From assembly GCF_016545825.1 (NCBI RefSeq), contig NC_052616.1, positions 11,904,001 to 11,968,000 on the forward strand: 64,000 nt of DNA. Reading direction: 5' to 3'. The position numbers and the translations under genes were made by a program. How positions within the stretch are numbered: position 1 is the stretch's first letter; each line of letters opens with the position of its first letter. Below are positions 58,048 through 64,000 of the stretch, piece after piece. This DNA comes from Eucalyptus grandis. Lineage: Eukaryota > Streptophyta > Magnoliopsida > Myrtales > Myrtaceae. The notes beneath the pieces are model-generated. The model was not told the DNA's origin, ran no database searches, and saw only the letters and a program-made list of their open reading frames with translations.

Positions 58048-58904
58048 AGGGTGTGCTTGGTAACCATTATGTTTCCGGAAACAATTTCTGCTTAGAAATG
58101 ATTCTTTTTTACTCTATTCTCTGGATGAAATTCTAAACAATTAAAAGCATTTGGTTATTATCCAAAATTTTTATTTTTGGAATAGAAATGTGTTTTTTAT
58201 GAATCTTATATTTTTTTGTTTCTTTTAATTTTTAATACTTTTATTATATTTTTCCTTTTCTCTTCTCCTTCCTCCTTCCTTGCCAAGCCGATCTTCTGCT
58301 TCCTCATGCGTTTGGTATCCCCATGGTCGGCGATCGGCTAGGCAAAGTCCGACGAACTCATCGGAGACTTGCCTAGCCACCGTGAGGCTTGGCCTCACCA
58401 AATCGCTGGTGGCCAGGTGAGGAGCCTCACCCAGCCGGTAAGCCTCACTTGGCTATCGACAAAGTTCGACCTTGCCCAGTTAGCATGAGGTGAACTCACC
58501 CTAGCTTGGCGAGGCCCTACCTCACATTGCTTGGCAAGGTCAAGCCACTAAGTGGCCACGCGACCTTCGGCGAGCTCGTTGGACCTCACCCAGGTCACTG
58601 ATTGCCAGTGGTGGCGGTCGACGATCGGTTGGGAAGAAGAAGAAGAAAAAGAATGAAAAAGGGAAAAGAGAAAAGAAGAAAAGAAATGAGAAGAAAGAAA
58701 AAATGGGTTGGATTGATTCTGGAATCGTTCTCGAGAATAAAGAAACAGCTTTTTTTCTACTCCTTGATTTTTTTTCAAATCTATTTTCGGGAACAATTGT
58801 TTCTAAAAACAAAAAATTTACCAAATGGATTTTTATTCTTTTTTTATTCTTGGGAACAAAAGAATAGAGTCGGGTACTGTTTGGCCAATTACCAAACAGA
58901 CTCT
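58048..58904. mobile_element. hAT-like non-autonomous DNA element, copy b
   Basis: Same element as 17290-18137, ends AGGGTGTGCTTGGTAACC and (inverted) AGAGTCTGTTTGGTAATTGG. The GC-rich middle is at 58300-58620. It came with block C rather than by a new insertion, because the flanks also match. Confidence 0.6.
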
Positions 58905-60402
58905 AGAAGATTTCTTAAAAGGCCAAGAAAGGTTGAGCGAAGGTGAAAGCAAAGGTGTGCTAAGGAATCGAGAACCGCTCGGAATTAGACCGTAATGGAT
59001 CAAAACCGGCGGTTCCTCGAGGGAACAAGTTCAGTTGCTAATTCCAATTTATTAAAACTGGCAAGTACCAGTCCGATTCTCGATTCTAGGTGTGGAATCG
59101 CCCACTCGGACTGGACCTTTAAGAAAATTTTCAACCAAAAGAAATTTCAAGAAAAATGGAAACTCTAAAATTACTAATTTGAATCCCACCTTGTCAGAGT
59201 CGTCTTTCTATCTCTCACTCACAACATTGACTTTTAACATCAACGCCCATCAACTCATAAGCTCGACTCTCAACATTAAATATGAGCCGGATCTTTGAAC
59301 TAATCTTCCAATTAAAAATTGGGAAATTTTTTTTTTTTTTTGCTTTACTTTGGCTTGTTGGGAAATGTTGTATTGAATAGATAAAGCTTGGTGAGATTGG
59401 CTCCATAGACGCACTTGGGGACCGGACCGAACCAAGTGGATCCATGGAAATAATAGGCGATTCCCGGTTCCAATTTTTCGGAACCGGTGTTTAGTGGGTG
59501 GTTCTCGGTTCTAGGATGGGAACCACCCACTCAAACCAGGCTCACCATTAGTAGAAGTACTGCTCAGCCACGAGAGAACACGCTCAATCATGCAAGGACA
59601 TCTAGCAGAAGGAAGAGCAATAGGCCATGAGCAAATTCGGATCCAAACTAGGCCACATACTGTTGGATTCCGTCGAAACCCAGTCACTCGCGGCTGAACT
59701 CGGCCCCTCACGGTCATGAACTTAGACACTCATAGCAACACGCCCGGCTACTCTTGAGGCTGAAGGTGAGGACTTTGAAGAATCAACTTGAGAGTTCGGT
59801 GCGAGGCAATGAATCCTTGCATCAAGACCGGTCCTTGCCTTTGGTTCTTTGAAGGTAAACATATGAACTTTTGCTTCCAATCCTTTTGATTAATTCAAGT
59901 GCGTAAGCTTACTAACCACTTATTGATTTGATCGAAATGGTCATTCGCTAAACGTGTTTTCAACCCAAAACGTAAACGCGGAGGGGTTCATCGTCAAACG
60001 TGATTCGTTGTCTGAGCATATTAAAGTTCAAGTTAGAATTCTTCGCGTTTCATTTTCATTCATCTTTTTCTTGTGAGTATACTTTGAATCGTTGTTATAG
60101 CTCCATTGTATTACTCTTGCTTGCCTTAATCATAAGTCATTTCAATGTGAACTTTGATAAGTGTAACTAGTTTATGACTTTTATTTCAATTCAAGTTACG
60201 GTCATTAGGATTTGAGAAGCTAAGCACCACTTCGCCATAGGGACATTCGTGGCCGCTTAGCAATCCCTGAGCCATGTCGAGGTATGGAAGTGGAATACGA
60301 GTTGTCAAATGCGTACCTGAATATGCTGACTTGCCCTTCGAACTCGCGACGTACCACAGGCGGGCAAGAAATATTTTGTCGACGCTAGAAAAGGAATATG
60401 GA
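58905..60402. other. Flank plus copy-b-specific insertion (about 59028-60402)
   Basis: 58905-59027 still matches copy a (18138-18250). From about 59028 to 60402, block C copy b has 1.37 kb that copy a lacks. It contains two similar GGTTCT/ATTCT-rich phrases (59071-59113 and 59500-59540, CCGATTCTCGATTCTAGG and TGGTTCTCGGTTCTAGGA), a T-run at 59326-59341 and no recognised gene. Confidence 0.45.
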
Positions 60403-60620
60403 GGCATGCATTGATGATATATTAGTCAAGAGTAAAATCGCGGGGAACATTTCTAGTAGTTAGGAAGTACCGCATGAGGTTGAATCGGGAAAAATGAATT
60501 TTAGGAGCCACACTTAGCACCGCGAGCTACTTGGATACGATCAAATCTTTAAGTCCTCAGGAAGTGTGGCTAGGTGTTGCTAATTATTTTGCTCTTAAGA
60601 TACTTTGTTGCCCTGTTATA
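60403..60620 (+). pseudogene. Gypsy reverse transcriptase micro-fragment (copy b)
   Basis: CIDDILVKSKIAGN near 60409-60450, then RKYRM/RLN-like and ILGATLSTASYL-like remains in shifting frames. It matches the Ty3/gypsy RT block from the catalytic xDD to the KC.F region. Only this scrap of the element is present; copy a is at 18265. Confidence 0.5.
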
Positions 60621-61369
60621 TTTGAGTGAGTGATAGCAGTTGCAGTACGTAGAATTAAATTCATAAGTTGTCAGTAGAAAAACTACATTGACGAGTCTCT
60701 AGTACTTTTGGGTATGACCTGAAGGAGTCTTGCAAAGATGAAGGACATCGGTTCTTGGCCATAGAAAAGAAAATGAGTGGGATCAGGAAGTGATTAGAAA
60801 AATGGAAAATCAAATCAAACAAAAAGAGCTCTCTTGAAGAACCCATCCCTATTTATAGATCTTGCATTTATTAAATCGACTCTCTTACCAAGTTTCCGCG
60901 TTAACTTTCACAATACGTGCTTTTAATCCATGGCATTCTCGTTCAATGCGCACATATGTGGGCTTTTGACCTTTCCGTGCGCAATAGAAGAACTCATCCT
61001 TATTTATGCATCTTGGATTTATTGCCTTTGTTGATAAAAGAGGGAATCTTCACGTCTATGGGCACGTGCATGTGCATGTTATCTACTTTTATATGCCTAC
61101 TCACCGGCTGACGAGAGAAACAGAGGTTATCTTAATTGAATATTCATGCAGAAACCAAATTCTTTCCATCGGGAGCTAGTAGCTGAAATCGAGGCAGAAT
61201 TCGACTAACTTATCAGAGCTACTGAAATGTATACCCTGCTCGGCTTGTAAATAATTTAGCCAGCGAAAAAAAGAATGACCAATGTTAAGGGTTTTTTATT
61301 AACTTTAGAGACTTAAACAATGCCAGTCCAAGGGATACATTCCTATTGCCTATCACTGAGCTACTGATA
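60621..61369. other. Non-coding segment of block C copy b
   Basis: Aligns with 18481-19269 and carries one 65-base TATA-containing repeat unit near 60840-60905. No gene seen. Confidence 0.4.
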
Positions 61370-61700
61370 GAATGGATATTCCGGCAGCAATCAACACAAG
61401 AATGGATCCAAATGGTGGAGAGGAACCGACGACCTTTATAATACTCAGAGGAATATTCCGATACGAAGTTATACATTTTAGGTTCGAAGAAAGCGGGGGC
61501 AACGTTCATGACTTTCCACCCTGGGGACTTTGCCCCACTGTATCGTCGAATGTTACGTGGACGATTTGGCGGTCAAGACCAAAGATGGGGGCGATCACCT
61601 AAATGATCTCTAGCAAAAGATTTCGGAGCTTGTGGACCAATGCTGTCTCGATAATCAATTATGTGAGTTCCGTATTCGATGAACTAATTATTAGGTCATA
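61370..61700 (+). pseudogene. Gypsy reverse transcriptase fragment (copy b)
   Basis: MDPNGGEEPTTFIILRGIFR, then GATFMTF and PGDFAPLYRRM in other frames, then ECYVDDLAVKTKDGGDHLND (about 61546-61605) and a TAG. Better preserved than copy a at 19270-19640. It contains the catalytic YVDD of Ty3/gypsy RT but no other element part. Confidence 0.72.
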
Positions 61701-61835
61701 CAACATTTTTTTTTCCCACCGCACCAGCAATGACAATTTTTCACGCAGAAAAAATAGTTGGACTTTCGAGATAATAGAGAATACCTAATTATATCATTTC
61801 TTTTCTATCACATACTCAGGTATTATCGTGCTTTT

Positions 61836-62214
61836 CCAAATTTGGTCGACGTGGGAAGTCGAGAGGTTATATTCATTTGCCTTTTCTTCTGAGATGCAAC
61901 CTTCTTGTTTGATTTTTGTCGACTATGGTTCATGTCATGTTCGCGTTGGACCTTCAAAAGGATAAATCTTTAGGTTACACGTCAAGTATGCTATTAAGGT
62001 CGGGACGTGGTTAGAAAAGGGAAAAATCAAATCAAATCAAATCAAAAACCCTCGTTGAAGAACCCATCCCTACCTATATATACATCTTGCATTTATTAAA
62101 TCAACGCTCTTGATAAGTTTGCGCGTGAAAGTTCATCCCCATTTATACACCTTGCATTTATTAAATCAACTCTCTGACTATGTCTTCACGTTAACTTTGA
62201 CAACACTATTAGGG
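61836..62214. repeat. Repeat-rich segment downstream of actin copy b
   Basis: One unit of the ~150-base repeat (61850-61960), an (AATCA)n run at about 62026-62044 and about two units of the 65-base TATA-like repeat (62065-62190). The 1.67-kb segment with the small coiled-coil gene is absent just at 61836. Confidence 0.6.
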
Positions 62215-62681
62215 GCAAACGTTTCAAATATAATCAGCGGCATCTTCTCCCCGTTTGGTTTTTGGGTTGAGGGTTGCTTAAATAAGGAGCATCGGATGTT
62301 CTTCGGGAGCCCCGCGTAGCTCAATGTAGAAAGTGTGATGCCAGATCTTTTCCATATCGTCCCAATAGCTAGCAATTCCACTCTCTATAGGGTACTTCAA
62401 AGTAAGTCTGCCCCTTTTAGATTGGGCCTCAACTCCAACATAAGCAACCTTGTGGCCCATACTAACCATGTTAGCGGGGTGCCTTGATCGACCAACCATA
62501 CTGGGGAAGACAACCCTTGGAGCATCATCTCCAACAAAACCAACCTGTCAAATTCAGCACATATACCACCATGCACTCAAGGAAAGCCCATAGCAATGGA
62601 CTGGTGCATCAATATTCTCACCTTGACCATGCCAAATCCATTATCAGCAATGAGAGGCTGAACGTCATCGGCGTCTGCCAT
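62215..62681 (-). pseudogene. Truncated actin pseudogene, copy b
   Basis: Exon 1 62681-62622 (MADADDVQPLIADNGFGMVK), intron 62621-62545 (77 bases, GT-AG, same position as copy a but 13 bases shorter), exon 2 with [31 protein letters not shown] and [14 protein letters not shown]. The same premature TAA as copy a (62280-62278) is followed by the same last block, MPLIIFETF. Shared stop and shared truncation show both existed before duplication. Confidence 0.92.
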
Positions 62682-63851
62682 CTCCTTATGCTAATCAAAG
62701 GAAAAACTCTACATGATTAATACAGGTAAATATCAATGTCCAAGTAAGATCCACGTAGGTAAGTTCTAATGGATCCATGGTTACGTTTTATCATAGAAAT
62801 ACATGGGGGATAATACATAGCCGTATAATGAACTACATTAAACGATCCAACAAAGCTAATTGAATAAAGCTTTTATGGAGATACCAAGATAAATCAAGAG
62901 ATCTAAGCCCAAAACCAAGAACAAAGATACCTTCAGTAGCTTTTTAATTTCAGAAAAATTAAAGCCTTAAGGATATATTTTCAATTACGCAGGCTCCATC
63001 CCTCACTATCCAACAACAAAGAGAAAATCAAGAATTTTTGAAGAAATCTTTAACTACCATAACAATACAGGAAAAAGGATAACAGAGAGTGACGAGAATC
63101 TGAAAAAGATATTTATGGACTTTTCAACCCATTACGGTCATCGAGTTCAACAATCATGCTTTAATTGTTGATCACGCTTTAACTCGAAACACCACAGCAG
63201 CTCGCACACCAACTATTCATGAAAGGAATCTCCTCTCGATGCCTTGAAAAAGATTAAGCTAAATCATCCCAATTTCCTCTCTTGGTCTCGCACAATCCGT
63301 TGATTCTGGGAAAGCTCCACACGTGTTTAACAATCGGCAAGCCATCACCCAGTCAGATTCAGTAAAATTCAATGGCGAATTGCCTAAATCAGTTCCTAAG
63401 CCTCTAAAATTCGACGGTTAACATGGCTGTGCATCGGTTAATACAGACGAGAGAACGAAACCCAACTTAGAATTACATATAAAAGGGTCAAATTCCATTC
63501 GATTCACCGTTTCATTCTCCGATTCAAAACCGAACAACAAAATCCAAAACAGAAGCAGGAGACAAGCTTTGGTTGAGAGTTAAGACACGCCCAACGACAT
63601 AATCGTTTGAGTGTCATCCACTGTAAGAAAGGTTCTAGAGTCTTACGTGTTGTATTATTAAAGATTTGTGACAGTAAACCATTTATTTGCGTGTTATCTT
63701 AGGTTTTAAATTTATTACAAAGCGAAAGTTAATGGCAAACAATATAATATATATCTCATAGACGGCCTTCTTAGAAAAGTGTACATGTCCAGTGACCAAT
63801 TTCTAGAGCAGCAAAAATAAATAAACACCCCAATAGAGGAAATATAAGATT
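62682..63851 (-). other. Former actin promoter/5' leader region, copy b
   Basis: Aligns with 22341-23580. No separate gene. Small indels near 62570 and 63010 separate the copies. Confidence 0.45.
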
Positions 63852-64000
63852 GATATTCAAACGAAAATGTTAAGCTGAATAAAATTAAAATACTCGGACA
63901 AAACTTTCAATTGAGAATAGGAAGAATTAAATAAGTCCTACCGGAATTATATATAGAAAAATCAAATAACCACAGTCCCATCAAATACATCTCTTAAACT
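63852..64000. repeat. Start of a ~700-base repeat unit (copy b)
   Basis: Matches the beginning of the array units at 23581, 24283 and 24982; the window ends inside it. Confidence 0.65.

Noticed and set aside
62215..62681. Actin copy b as an intact gene
   Set aside because: Premature TAA and loss of about two thirds of the protein.
1..64000. tRNA, rRNA or other structured RNA genes
   Set aside because: No sequence with recognisable tRNA A/B boxes or rRNA blocks was noticed by eye; a tRNAscan or Rfam search was not possible.

Overview
The window looks like nuclear DNA from a flowering plant, probably a eudicot. It has GT-AG introns, plant-type LTR retrotransposons and LINEs, an eIF4A-III-like DEAD-box gene with eight exons, and an actin fragment that keeps the plant actin intron after codon 20. 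Several element proteins remind me of woody-dicot repeats (Myrtaceae, for example), but that is only an impression. No bacterial operon, CRISPR array, rRNA or tRNA gene was seen.

Almost everything is transposable elements and duplicated gene remnants. Three blocks occur twice, in the same orientation. Block A (1-7557 and about 34540-42106) is a Ty3/gypsy derivative on the minus strand: a broken DUF7745-like region, gag, a short tail of pol, a primer-binding site and one LTR of about 3 kb. Block B (about 26690-31760 and 42200-47330) is an eIF4A-III-like pseudogene followed by an LTR fragment. Block C (about 13960-23700 and 55571-63990) holds a minus-strand LINE, a hAT-like non-autonomous element, two short plus-strand gypsy reverse-transcriptase remnants and a truncated actin pseudogene. 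The order along the window is A-C-B-A-B-C. This fits a tandem array of an A-C-B unit of about 34.5 kb in which the second unit lost C and the third is reached after a LINE insertion. That history is an inference.

Unduplicated or copy-specific parts: a 3.5-kb solo LTR (9829-13344) inside the first LINE; a small intact 84-codon coiled-coil gene with its own TATA box (20412-20666), present in only one copy of block C; an array of three ~700-bp repeats, each with a foldback element (23581-25682); a copia reverse-transcriptase fragment (31857-32330); an 18-unit minisatellite whose unit lengths often preserve reading frame (32366-33140); and a second, different LINE (47643-55570) carrying a 2.76-kb solo LTR with a clear CCAAT target duplication.

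The two eIF4A-III copies carry different disabling lesions, so both are pseudogenes that decayed largely independently. The actin copies share one premature stop, so they were already dead before duplication. The only feature that looks like an intact, possibly host, protein gene is the 84-codon ORF. I found no new multi-gene system. The most interesting material is the duplication history, the exon-like layout inside the solo LTRs, the G-box cluster and the small coiled-coil gene.
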